A stretch of DNA of 64,000 nt from Clostridia bacterium (GTDB lineage: Bacteria > Bacillota > Limnochordia > DTU080 > RSA5). This document shows positions 44,927 through 58,011 of the stretch, piece by piece (the stretch's first letter is position 1; every line of letters begins with the position of its first letter). The stretch is taken from NCBI GenBank assembly GCA_002919235.1, contig PKEX01000011.1, positions 62,001 to 126,000 of the forward strand, written 5' to 3'. The translations under genes were made by a program, and so were the position numbers. The notes under the pieces are model-generated. The model searched no databases. It saw only the letters and a program-made list of their open reading frames with translations, and was not told where the DNA came from.

Positions 44927-45230
44927 TGTGGACAGGTCTGGGGATCCCCTGTGGACGGCCTGTGGATAACCGCCGGCAGGTGGATCACAGATTTCCACAA
45001 CCCGCACAGCGGGACGAAGGGGGTGATCGTCCCGGCGGCTCGGGGCTTACCGGTGTCGGATCGCGGGGAAAACAGCCGCGCCGCGCAGGCACGCTCCGGC
45101 GAAAAACCCTTCTTAGCTGGCCTTTTCCTCGCGCGGCGGGCTGTGGAAAAGCCGCGGTCCCAGGATGCCCATGGACGGGTGCTTTGACCCATCTCGCCCA
45201 GGTCAGAGCCTGTGGAAAACGTGTGGATTG
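44927..45230. other. oriC, left DnaA-box cluster
   Basis: One perfect DnaA box, TGTGGATAA (44961-44969). Near-matches: TGTGGACAG (44927), TGTGGACGG (44950), TTTCCACAA (44992, opposite strand), TGTGGAAAA (45142 and 45211) and TGTGGATTG (45222). The cluster lies between rpmH and dnaA in the place of the Bacillus incA/incB boxes. This and the right cluster make a bipartite origin. Confidence 0.85.
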
Positions 45231-45367
45231 TGTGAATACCCCACCCTTCCGGGGGGAGGGTGAGGAGACGAGGACGTGGAATCAAGACACGGTCCTCGCC
45301 CGAGACAAAGTCCGGCAAAGAGGAGGCGCTTTCCCTGCAGGGGCGGCAGGGGGGCGAATGGTCGATC

Positions 45368-46759
45368 ATGCAACTGCAACTGCAAGACCTGTGGAAGCAC
45401 GTCGTCGAACGGGCGCGGCGTGATTTCGGCAGCACCACCTTGGACATGCTGCTGGAGAATGCCGAGCCTGTGAAGTTGGAATCCGGAACCCTCACGCTCC
45501 GCTTCCTCACCAACTGGGAGAGGGACTGGGTAGAGGCACGGCACCTCGACGATCTCAGGACCATGTGCCGGGAGCTGGTTCCGGGCATCGTCGACATCGA
45601 GCTGATCACCGCTTCCGACAACGGGAGCGCCGTCGCGTCGCCTCCTCCGTCCAGCACCGGCGCCGGCGGCGACGCTTCGCCTTCTCGCCCGGCGCCCGGA
45701 TTGCTGCGCTCGCGCGCACCGGCGCGTGTGTCGGGGGGCACGCTGAACCCGCGCTATACCTTTGATTCGTTTGTCGTCGGCCCGAGCAACCGGTTCGCGC
45801 AGGCCGCGGCCCTGGCCGTCGCCGAGGATCCGGCCGGTGCGTACAACCCCCTCTTCCTTTACGGCGGCGTGGGGCTGGGAAAAACTCACTTGATGCAGGC
45901 CATTGCCCACTACGTCCGCGAGCATCACCGCCGCATGCTCGTGGTCTACGTGTCTTCGGAGACGTTTACGAACGAGCTGATCAACGCGCTGGCCAAGCGC
46001 TCGATGGCCGAATTCCGCCAGAAGTACCGCAACGTCGACGTGCTCTTGATCGACGACATCCAGTTTGTCGCGGGCAAGGAACAGACCCAGGAAGAGTTTT
46101 TCCACACCTTCAACGCACTGTACGAAGCGGAGAAGCAGATCGTCATCTCCAGCGACCGGCCGCCCAAGGAGATCCCCACCCTGGAAGAGCGGCTCCGCTC
46201 GCGCTTTGAGTGGGGACTCACCACCGACATCCAGCCTCCCGACCTGGAAACGCGGGTGGCCATCTTGCGCAAGAAGGCGGCAGACGAGGGGATCACGCTG
46301 CCGAACGACACCTATCTTTATATCGCCAACGTCATCCAGTCCAACATCCGGGAGCTGGAAGGGGCGCTCATCCGGGTGGTGGCCTACGCGTCGCTGCAAA
46401 ACCTGCCGCTCACGCCGGAAGTGGCTGAAGAGGCGCTCAAGGACATCGTTTCGGCGTCGAAGAACCGCGTGATCACCGTCGACCTGATCCAGTCGGTGGT
46501 CGCCTCGCACTTCGGCGTGAACGTGGCCGACATGAAAGCGAAGAAGCGCACCCGGGCCCTGGCCTTTCCCCGGCAGATCGCCATGTACCTCACGCGCGAG
46601 CTCACCGACTCGTCGCTTCCGGAGATCGGGGAGGCCTTCGGAGGCCGGGATCACTCCACGGTCATCCACGCGTGCGAGAAGATCAAGCAGGAAGCTGCGA
46701 ACAACCCTTCGCTGTCGCAGACCTTGCGGGAGCTGACGCAAAAGATCCAGGCAGGATGA
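45368..46759 (+). CDS. dnaA: Chromosomal replication initiator DnaA
   Basis: 463 residues from the ATG at 45368. Domain I starts [19 protein letters not shown]; domain II is a Ser/Pro/Gly/Ala linker (about 85-125); domain III begins [22 protein letters not shown] and has [15 protein letters not shown] (Walker A) and [12 protein letters not shown] (Walker B). Domain IV ends with the DNA-binding helices [28 protein letters not shown]. Binds the DnaA boxes on both sides and opens oriC. The ribosome-binding site is rather distant. Confidence 0.97.
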   Translation: MQLQLQDLWKHVVERARRDFGSTTLDMLLENAEPVKLESGTLTLRFLTNWERDWVEARHLDDLRTMCRELVPGIVDIELITASDNGSAVASPPPSSTGAGGDASPSRPAPGLLRSRAPARVSGGTLNPRYTFDSFVVGPSNRFAQAAALAVAEDPAGAYNPLFLYGGVGLGKTHLMQAIAHYVREHHRRMLVVYVSSETFTNELINALAKRSMAEFRQKYRNVDVLLIDDIQFVAGKEQTQEEFFHTFNALYEAEKQIVISSDRPPKEIPTLEERLRSRFEWGLTTDIQPPDLETRVAILRKKAADEGITLPNDTYLYIANVIQSNIRELEGALIRVVAYASLQNLPLTPEVAEEALKDIVSASKNRVITVDLIQSVVASHFGVNVADMKAKKRTRALAFPRQIAMYLTRELTDSSLPEIGEAFGGRDHSTVIHACEKIKQEAANNPSLSQTLRELTQKIQAG

Positions 46760-46793
46760 TGGGGACGAGCGTGGGGATGCGGGCCGGGTCCGC

Positions 46794-47056
46794 TGTGGAC
46801 AAGGTGTGGGCCTCCCCGTGGAGAGGTGTGGACGGGATGTCGATGAACCGGCGGTCAGGCGGGCGGCTCTCCGCCGGGCGTGGATGATGTGGAGAGCCGC
46901 GCGCCGGCCGTCCACGGGAAAGCCCACACCCGAAGCGGCGTGCGGCACGGGGCTTCAGCGAGGTTTCCACAGCGTGCACACGGCCTACTACGACGACGGC
47001 GGACATCTAGAAAAAGATCGATCTCTATGGGATATTATGGGTCGTCATGTGGACAC
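46794..47056. other. oriC, right DnaA-box cluster with AT-rich unwinding element
   Basis: Box-like sites TGTGGACAA (46794), TGTGGACGG (46827), TGTGGAGAG (46888), TTTCCACAG (46964, opposite strand) and TGTGGACAC (47048). After the 46964 box and a GC-rich spacer comes CTACTACGACGACG (46985-46998), which has the three-base step of the DnaA-trio. A clearly AT-rich stretch, 47004-47043 (TCTAGAAAAAG, GGATATTATG), follows and is the probable unwinding element. Layout equals Bacillus incC between dnaA and dnaN. Confidence 0.8.
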
Positions 47057-47085
47057 AGGCATGACGCCCGCGGGAGGATAGGCCT

Positions 47086-48192
47086 GTGGATTTTGTCTGC
47101 CAGCGGGACGATTTCGCGCGGGGGATCACGACAGTCGAACGGGCGGTATCCACCAAGGACAACATGCCCATCCTCGAGGGGATCTACATCCGGGCCCACC
47201 AGGATGGCCTGCAGCTCATCGCGACGGATCTCGAGATGAGCATCGAGTGCTCCGTGCCGGCCCGGGTCGAGCGGGAAGGGGCGGCCGTCCTCAGCGGCAA
47301 GGTGCTGGGCCAGATTGTCCGGAAGTTCGCCGGCAGTGAAGTGACCTACCGGACCGCCGAGAACGGGGTGGCGGAGCTCGCTTCCGGCCGCTCCCGCTTT
47401 TCCGTGCACACCATGCCCGAGGACGAGTTCCCGGCGCTGCCCGAAGTGGACGACGAGGAGATGTGGCGGATCCCCCAAGGCGCCCTCCGGCGCATGATCC
47501 GGCACACCGCGTTCGCCGCGGCGGCCGACGAGTCCCGGCCGTTTCTCACCGGGGTTCTCATCGAGGTGGACGGGGACGAACTGCGCCTGGTGGCCACCGA
47601 CTCCAACCGGTTGGCGTTCCACAAGGGAAAGCTCAGCCAGGGCGCCGTGCAGCCCCGGTCGGGGATCGTTCCCGTGCGGGCCCTGGTCGAGCTCATGCGG
47701 ATCCTCGACGCGGATGAAGACTCGGAGGTCGAGTTCGTCGTCTCCCACAGCCAGGCGGTGTTCCGCGCCCCGGGAGTGCAGATGATCTCCCGGGTGATCG
47801 AAGGGCAGTTTCCCGACTACCGCCGGGTCTTTCCCGGGCAGCAGCCGACCCGCCTCCGGGTGGATCGCGCCGAGCTCCTGGCGGCGGTGGAGCGGGTATC
47901 GCTCATCGCCCGGCGCAGCACGCCGGTGGTCCGGCTTTCGGTGAGCGGCAACAACCTGTCGCTGACCTCGCGGGAGGCCGAGGTGGGGCATGCCCTGGAA
48001 GAGCTCGCGGTGGTGAAAGAAGGAGACGACCAAGAGGCGGCGTACCAGTCCCGGTATTTGGCGGAGGCGCTGCGCGCGATGGACAGCGACGAAGTGGAAG
48101 TGGGCCTTGGACACGGTCTGAGGCAGGGAAGCATCGCGCCCGTCGGAGACGAAAACTATCTCTACATCGTGATGCCAGTGAGGGTGGGGTAA
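47086..48192 (+). CDS. dnaN: DNA polymerase III beta sliding clamp
   Basis: 368 residues. Three-domain clamp: begins VDFVCQRDDFARGITTVERAVSTK, then NMPILEGIYIRAHQDGLQLIATDLEMSIE. Middle: FAAAADESRPFLTGVLIEVDGDELRLVATDSNRLA. C-terminus ends YIVMPVRVG. GTG start with GGAGG eight bases upstream. A DnaA-like TGTGGATTT overlaps the start codon. Confidence 0.96.
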   Translation: MDFVCQRDDFARGITTVERAVSTKDNMPILEGIYIRAHQDGLQLIATDLEMSIECSVPARVEREGAAVLSGKVLGQIVRKFAGSEVTYRTAENGVAELASGRSRFSVHTMPEDEFPALPEVDDEEMWRIPQGALRRMIRHTAFAAAADESRPFLTGVLIEVDGDELRLVATDSNRLAFHKGKLSQGAVQPRSGIVPVRALVELMRILDADEDSEVEFVVSHSQAVFRAPGVQMISRVIEGQFPDYRRVFPGQQPTRLRVDRAELLAAVERVSLIARRSTPVVRLSVSGNNLSLTSREAEVGHALEELAVVKEGDDQEAAYQSRYLAEALRAMDSDEVEVGLGHGLRQGSIAPVGDENYLYIVMPVRVG

Positions 48193-48195
48193 AAC

Positions 48196-48450
48196 GTGAA
48201 CGCCAAAACTCGGGAAGCCCCGCAGGACGTGGTGATCCAGGGCACCGAGATCGAGCTGAACCAGTTTCTCAAGCTGACGCGAGCGGTGAGCACGGGCGGT
48301 GAAGGCAAGGCCCTGATCCAGCAGGGCGCGGTGAGGGTCAACGGGGAGATCGAGACCCGCCGGGGCCGCACGCTGCGGTCGGGCGACGTGGTGCGCCTGG
48401 CCGGCCGGGGCGTCTACCGGGTGAGAGGCGCCGATCAGGAGCCTTCGTGA
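48196..48450 (+). CDS. S4-domain RNA-binding protein (YaaA-type)
   Basis: 84 residues. IELNQFLKLTRAVSTGGEGKAL followed by GAVRVNGEIETRRGRTLRSGDVV is an S4 domain. In Bacillus the same gene (yaaA) sits between dnaN and recF. It probably binds RNA, perhaps 23S rRNA; the target is not shown. GTG start, three bases after the dnaN stop. Confidence 0.93.
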   Translation: MNAKTREAPQDVVIQGTEIELNQFLKLTRAVSTGGEGKALIQQGAVRVNGEIETRRGRTLRSGDVVRLAGRGVYRVRGADQEPS

Positions 48451-48451
48451 G

Positions 48452-49591
48452 GTGCTTTTGCAGCGGATCCAGCTCCAGCATTTCCGCAACTACCAAGAGC
48501 TCTCTCTGGAGTTTACCGCGAGCCTCAACCTCTTCGTCGGGGAGAACGCGCAAGGGAAGAGCAACCTCCTCGAGGGGATTTACCTCGCGGCGCTGGGACG
48601 CTCGTACCGGACCACCAATGACCAGGACCTGATCCAGTGGGGCGCTCCGTTCGCCAGGGTGCGGGCGGAGGCCGAGGGAGAAGCGGCCGGCTGCCGCATC
48701 GAGATTCTCCTCCCGCGGGAGGGGGCGAAGGAGATCCGGGTGGGAGGCCAGCCGCTGCGCCGCCACTCCGACCTCCTGGGCACGATGAACGCCGTGATCT
48801 TTTCCCCCGATGACCTGCAGCTGGTCAAGGGGGCGCCGGCGCTGCGGCGGCGGTTTCTCGACATCGAGCTGGCCCAGGTGAGCCCGGCGTACCGGCACCA
48901 TTTTGCTCGCTACCACCGGGTGCTGCGCCAGCGCAACAACCTTCTCAAGGCTGTGAACATCGGCAGCGCGGGGCGGGACGCCCTCGTTGAGTGGGACGAG
49001 CAGCTGATCGCCGACGGATCCCGCATCATCGCCAAGCGGGCGCGGGCGGTGCGCCGCCTCGCCGGCTGGAGCCGGGAGATGCAGCGGCGCATCAGCGGCG
49101 GCAGGGAAGAGCTGGACCTGGTCTACCGCCCGTTCTTCGCTAGGCCCGGCGAGGCGCCCGGGAGCGAGTGGGAGGACCCGGAGGCGGTGGCCCAGCGGTT
49201 CCGGGAGGCGCTGGCGGCCGTGCGCCGGGAAGAGGTGGTGCGAGCCACCACGCTGGTCGGCCCGCAGCGGGACGACATCGCCTTCATGGTGGGCGAGATC
49301 GACCTGCGCTACTTCGGCTCCCAAGGCCAGCAGCGGACCGCCGTCCTCGCCACCAAGCTGGCCGAGCTGGAGTTCGTCCGGGAAGAGACCGGGGAATACC
49401 CGGTCCTGCTGCTGGACGACGTCATGTCCGAGCTGGACGACGAGCGGAAAGCGCGCTTTCTCGAAACCGTCACGGGCCGGATCAACACCTTTATCACCAC
49501 CACCGGCCTGGAGAGCTTTACCCGGGAGATCCTGGAGCAGGCGGCGGTGTACCGGATCCGCGCCGGAACGGTCGTTCCGGAAAAAGTCTGA
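48452..49591 (+). CDS. recF: DNA replication and repair protein RecF
   Basis: 379 residues. QRIQLQHFRNYQELSLEF, Walker A GENAQGKSNLLEGIYLAALG, VIFSPDDLQLVKGAPALRR, GSQGQQRTAVLATKLAELE (signature) and LLLDDVMSELDDERKARFL (Walker B) are all intact. Loads RecA at ssDNA gaps. GTG start two bases after the S4 gene; together they form dnaN-yaaA-recF. Confidence 0.96.
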   Translation: MLLQRIQLQHFRNYQELSLEFTASLNLFVGENAQGKSNLLEGIYLAALGRSYRTTNDQDLIQWGAPFARVRAEAEGEAAGCRIEILLPREGAKEIRVGGQPLRRHSDLLGTMNAVIFSPDDLQLVKGAPALRRRFLDIELAQVSPAYRHHFARYHRVLRQRNNLLKAVNIGSAGRDALVEWDEQLIADGSRIIAKRARAVRRLAGWSREMQRRISGGREELDLVYRPFFARPGEAPGSEWEDPEAVAQRFREALAAVRREEVVRATTLVGPQRDDIAFMVGEIDLRYFGSQGQQRTAVLATKLAELEFVREETGEYPVLLLDDVMSELDDERKARFLETVTGRINTFITTTGLESFTREILEQAAVYRIRAGTVVPEKV

Positions 49592-49621
49592 TTTTAGGCG
49601 CGGTTGCGCCCCGGCGCGGGT

Positions 49622-49651
49622 TTGACAGTGCCAGCTAGAAAAGAATATTAT
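49622..49651 (+). promoter_or_regulatory. gyrB promoter
   Basis: TTGACA (49622-49627), 18 bases, TATTAT (49646-49651), then about 115 bases to the gyrB ATG. It gives gyrBA a promoter separate from recF. Confidence 0.85.
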
Positions 49652-49689
49652 AGAGATGTTGGGGTGGCCCGCACATCGTGTCACCCTGA

Positions 49690-51687
<1,998 letters not shown>

Positions 51688-51765
51688 CGCGACCTGCCGC
51701 CGGGGCCCGGCCGCCGGCGCGGGCCCGGTCCGTCCATCAGCTCTAGGGTGAAGGTGTGAGCGACA

Positions 51766-54216
<2,451 letters not shown>

Positions 54217-54237
54217 GGGGCAGGCAGGGAACGCCCC

Positions 54238-54266
54238 TGGTCAATCCGTTCTTTCTCGGATATAAT
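54238..54266 (+). promoter_or_regulatory. tRNA-Ala promoter
   Basis: TGGTCA (54238-54243), 17 bases, TATAAT (54261-54266). It sits between gyrA and the tRNA. Confidence 0.75.
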
Positions 54267-54355
54267 ATGTGGGTGCCCGGTTCGCGACGGCCTTTCGGCC
54301 GCGGCACGGCGCGCGGTCTTGAGGACCGCCGGCCGGCGCCGGAAGGGCACTGGAC

Positions 54356-54431
<76 letters not shown>

Positions 54432-54440
54432 TGAAGACAC

Positions 54441-54473
54441 GGCCCTCGGGATCCGTTTCCCGAGGGCCTTTTT
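54441..54473 (+). terminator. Terminator after tRNA-Ala
   Basis: GGCCCTCGGG (54441-54450) pairs perfectly with CCCGAGGGCC (54459-54468) around eight bases, followed by five T. A textbook intrinsic terminator. Confidence 0.95.
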
Positions 54474-54573
54474 CGCTCTTTCCCCTTGTTCCGTTTCCCC
54501 TGCCCGACGGGGCACGCCTGGTCTCTTGGAGGACTTTTCCGGGCCGGGCTGTCGTCGCCTTCAACGAGCGGGC

Positions 54574-56187
54574 TCAACGCGCCCGCCCTTCGACCACCTG
54601 GTCGGCGATGTTGGCGGCGTGATCGGCGATGCGCTCCAGGTTGCTGGCGAGGTCCAAGAAGACGACGCCCGAAGTCGGGTGGCATTCGCCCCGGTTGAGA
54701 CGCTCGATGTGGCTGGCCCGCATCGAACGTTCCATCGCGTCGACCTGTTTCTCCAGCTCGAAGACTTCCTTGGCCTTGGCGGGATCCGCCTCTCGCCAGG
54801 CCTCCAACGCCAAATCGTAGGCGCGCAGGGTGGTCTCGGCCAGCTGCCTCAGCTCTTGCTTGGCGGTATCGCTGAACGGGAGCTGCTCCTCTTGGCTCAC
54901 CTGCACTAGCTCGGCGATGTTCTCGCCGTGGTCGCCCACCCGCTCGATGTTGGCGGCGTTGCTAATCAAGACGGCGACCATCTCTGACTGTTCGTTTGAC
55001 AGCCGTTCCGCCGCCAGCTTCGACAGGTACTCGGTGATCGACAGGTTGAGCTGGTTCACTTTCTGTTCCACGGCCAGTGCTCTCTCGACGTCCTCCGGGC
55101 CGCCGTTCTCCAAGAGGGCCGAAAGGGGCAGAGACACCGTCTCGCGCGCCAGGGCCGCCATTTCAAAGATCTCGTCTCTCGAGACGTTGATGGCCACCGA
55201 AGGCGTCTCCAGCAGCCGCACGTCCAAGTGCCGCGGCGCTTCCAGGAGCTCGAGACGGGTCCGGTCCGGCACCAGCCGGACCACCAGCCAGACGATGGCG
55301 CCGGCGAACGGCAGCTGGATGATGGTGTTGGCGATGTTGAAAATGGCGTGGGCGTTGGCGATCTGCCGCACGATGTCGGAGGACGTCGCGGCGATGACGG
55401 GCGTCATCAAAGGCATTGCCAACAGGAACAGGACCGTGCCGATGACGTTGAAGACCACGTGCACCGCTGCGGCCCGCTTGGCCGTGACCGAAGCCCCGAT
55501 CGCGGAGAGGACCGCGGTGATGGTGGTGCCGATGTTGTCGCCGAAGAGGATGGGGAGCGCAGAGCGGAGAGGGATCAGGCCTTCCGCCGCCATCGATTGC
55601 AAGAGGCCGATGGAGGCGCTGCTGCTTTGAAGGACAGCCGTGATCCCGACCCCAAACACCACGCCGAGAAGGGGATTGTCGCCCAGCGACAGCAGGATTT
55701 CCCGGATCGCCGCGGATTCCCGCAGCGGCCGCAGCCCGCTGGTCATCACTTCAAGGCCTAGGAACAGCATGCCGAAGCCCATCAGGACCTGACCGACGAA
55801 CTTCACCCGCTCCCGCTTGGCAAACATGAGCAAGGCGACGCCTACCCCGATGGCAGGGAGGGCGTAGTCGTCCAGGCGGAAGGCGATGAGCTGGGCGGTG
55901 ACCGTGGTGCCGATGTTGGCGCCCATGATGACGCCCACGGCTTGCTGCAGCGTCATGAGCCGGGCGTTGACGAAGCCCACCGTCATCACCGTGACGGTGC
56001 TGCTGCTTTGGAGCAAGGCGGTGACGGCCGCTCCCACCAGCACGCCCGTGACCCGGTTGGTGGTCAGCACTTCCAGGAGGCGCTTGAGGCGGTGCCCGGC
56101 GGTCTTTTGAAGGCCGTCCGCCATATTGTGCATGCCGAACAGAAACAGCCCAAGTCCACCTACGAGCCCAAAGAGAATCTCCACCAA
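54574..56187 (-). CDS. Na/Pi cotransporter family protein with PhoU-like domain
   Basis: 537 residues. Two inverted repeats of the NptA fold with QSSSTVTVMTVGF and GANIGTTVTAQ, then QSSSASIGLL and GDNIGTTITAV. About eight to nine membrane segments up to residue 310. The C-terminal 200 residues are PhoU-like helices (NIERVGDHGENIAEL, NLERIADHAANIADQ). Sodium-dependent phosphate transport is the family role. The gene converges on the tRNA-Ala terminator. Confidence 0.9.
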   Translation of the reverse strand: MVEILFGLVGGLGLFLFGMHNMADGLQKTAGHRLKRLLEVLTTNRVTGVLVGAAVTALLQSSSTVTVMTVGFVNARLMTLQQAVGVIMGANIGTTVTAQLIAFRLDDYALPAIGVGVALLMFAKRERVKFVGQVLMGFGMLFLGLEVMTSGLRPLRESAAIREILLSLGDNPLLGVVFGVGITAVLQSSSASIGLLQSMAAEGLIPLRSALPILFGDNIGTTITAVLSAIGASVTAKRAAAVHVVFNVIGTVLFLLAMPLMTPVIAATSSDIVRQIANAHAIFNIANTIIQLPFAGAIVWLVVRLVPDRTRLELLEAPRHLDVRLLETPSVAINVSRDEIFEMAALARETVSLPLSALLENGGPEDVERALAVEQKVNQLNLSITEYLSKLAAERLSNEQSEMVAVLISNAANIERVGDHGENIAELVQVSQEEQLPFSDTAKQELRQLAETTLRAYDLALEAWREADPAKAKEVFELEKQVDAMERSMRASHIERLNRGECHPTSGVVFLDLASNLERIADHAANIADQVVEGRAR

Positions 56188-57104
56188 GCATCCTCCCAGG
56201 TGCAGCCGCCGGTCTGTGCCGCCGCCGGCGCTGCCGCGGGTGCCTCGCTAGCGCGAAGGTTGCCGTCTCACGTGTGCAAGGTCGCGGTTGCTCAAAGGTA
56301 GAAGTCTTTGCCCGAACATAGGAGATTATCCGCACGTACGGCGAAGCCCTTTCAGAGGAACCCAAGAAGTAGGACGGAAAAGCCTCTCGCGTAGCCCTAG
56401 CTGCGGGCGCTCTTCACCGTTGCCCCGGCGGCAAGGCTGGTAATCCCCACAGGCCAGGAGCACATTCCTCTAGGAGCTTGTCCCTCCAGGAATCTCTCCC
56501 TTAAGAGCCTCAAGAGCCTCTCGCCTGAATGTCCCTCGTTACGCGACGGGTCATCGCTCCTTCACGGGGGACCATCGAGCGAGGCGAGCATCAAATCAAA
56601 GGAAAAATCCAACGCTGGATTGTGAAAGTCCTCCCATTCACCGCAGGGCCCAAGAATGAGCGCATTCAGCCGTCCTGGTGCCCACGAATGAGCAGCGGAC
56701 TGCCGCGGGTCGCCCAGTTCTGAGGCGGTCGTCCACGAGGAGATCCAAGAGCGAGCGCATCAGCCACTCGATGCGCTGCCCGCTCACCCGTGAGTCGCTC
56801 AACAGGGAATGAAAAACCACGCACGCCTTTCCCCCGGCCGTGGCCGGCGGGCGGGCTGCGGTGGCGCCGCGCGCCCGGAAGCGCCGCGGCAGGGGCCGTT
56901 TGCAGGAAACTATAGGATTTCCCCCGGCCTCCGCCGAAGGTGTCCGGCGGAGGCTTCCGTGCTGCGGCCGCCGGGAAAGCCGGGAGCGGGACGGTGCCAC
57001 ACGGGAGCGAAGCCGCCCGGCGGCGGGGGGACTGGCGGTGGGAGCACGGGTTGAGGCCCGTTCGGAAGCGAGACGCTGGAACCAAACCACGAGGTGATGC
57101 CCGG
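56188..57104. other. 0.9-kb stretch without a recognisable gene
   Basis: No reading frame has a ribosome-binding site and protein-like composition. The part 56400-56760 is less GC-rich and has short repeats of GAGCCTCAAGAGCCTCT; minus-strand frames there give disconnected fragments, so a decayed gene or mobile-element remnant is possible but not demonstrable. Promoters for the flanking genes should be here, but no clean -35/-10 pair was found. Confidence 0.4.
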
Positions 57105-57959
57105 ATGAAGAAGGTCCGTTTGGGTACCACGGACGAATTTGTCCCGGCCATCGGCCAGGGTACATGGAAAATGGGCCAGGATCCGGCGAAGCGTTCGCAA
57201 GAAGTGCAGGCCCTGCGGGACGGCATCGCGCACGGCGCCACGCTGATCGACACGGCGGAGATGTATTCGGAGGGCGAGGCGGAGCGGATCGTCGCCGATG
57301 CCGTCCACGACGTGCGGGATCAGATCTTTCTCGTCACCAAGGTGTGGCCCACCAACGCCTCCTACGATGGCGTCCTGAGAGCGGCGGCCGGGAGTCTCCG
57401 GCGGCTGCGGACCGACCGGATCGACCTCTACCTCCTCCACTGGCCCAGCGCCGAGCACCCCATTTCCGAAACGATGCGGGCCATGAGAAAGCTGGCCGAG
57501 GACGGCTCTGTCCGCTACATCGGCGTCAGCAACTTTTCGGACGAGCTCTTGGCGGAGGCGCAGGACGCCCTGGGAGACCGGCTGATCGTCTGCAACCAGG
57601 TGGTCTACAACCTGCAGAACCGGATCATCGAAAAGCGGGTCAAGCCCTACTGCGACCAGCACGGCATCACGGTGATGGCGTACTCGCCGCTGGGCGACGG
57701 CAGGTTCCCCGAGCCCGGGACCGAAGGGCGGGCGGTCCTGGACAAGATCGCCGCGAAGTACGGGAAAACCCCGTACCAGGTGGCGCTCAACTGGCTGATC
57801 GCCCAGGGGAACGTCATCGCGATCCCGAAGGCGTCCAATCCCCGCCACGCAGTGGAAAACGCGCAGGCCGCCGGCTTTGAGCTGGCCGGCGAGGACCTGG
57901 CCGAGATCGCGCAGGCATTCCCGCTGCCGGCGGGCGATTTTGTCGTCCGGAGGCTGTAG
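57105..57959 (+). CDS. Aldo/keto reductase
   Basis: 284 residues. IGQGTWKMGQD near the N-terminus, TLIDTAEMYSEGEAE (catalytic Asp/Tyr), LVTKVWPTNA (Lys), LYLLHWPSAEHP (His), YIGVSNFSDELL, CNQVVYNLQNR and AIPKASNPRH give the full AKR tetrad and NADPH site. The substrate is unknown. ATG 57105 has GAGGTGATG nine bases upstream. It converges on the TolC-like gene. Confidence 0.92.
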   Translation: MKKVRLGTTDEFVPAIGQGTWKMGQDPAKRSQEVQALRDGIAHGATLIDTAEMYSEGEAERIVADAVHDVRDQIFLVTKVWPTNASYDGVLRAAAGSLRRLRTDRIDLYLLHWPSAEHPISETMRAMRKLAEDGSVRYIGVSNFSDELLAEAQDALGDRLIVCNQVVYNLQNRIIEKRVKPYCDQHGITVMAYSPLGDGRFPEPGTEGRAVLDKIAAKYGKTPYQVALNWLIAQGNVIAIPKASNPRHAVENAQAAGFELAGEDLAEIAQAFPLPAGDFVVRRL

Positions 57960-58011
57960 GCGGGCGGGGATTGAAAGCGACGGCGGCGGGCGGCACCCGG
58001 AGGAGCCGCCC

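Noticed and set aside
57988-58011. GGGCGGC/GCCGCCC hairpin between the aldo/keto reductase and TolC-like genes
   Set aside because: Seven-bp stem without a T-run in ordinary GC-rich DNA; too weak to call a terminator.
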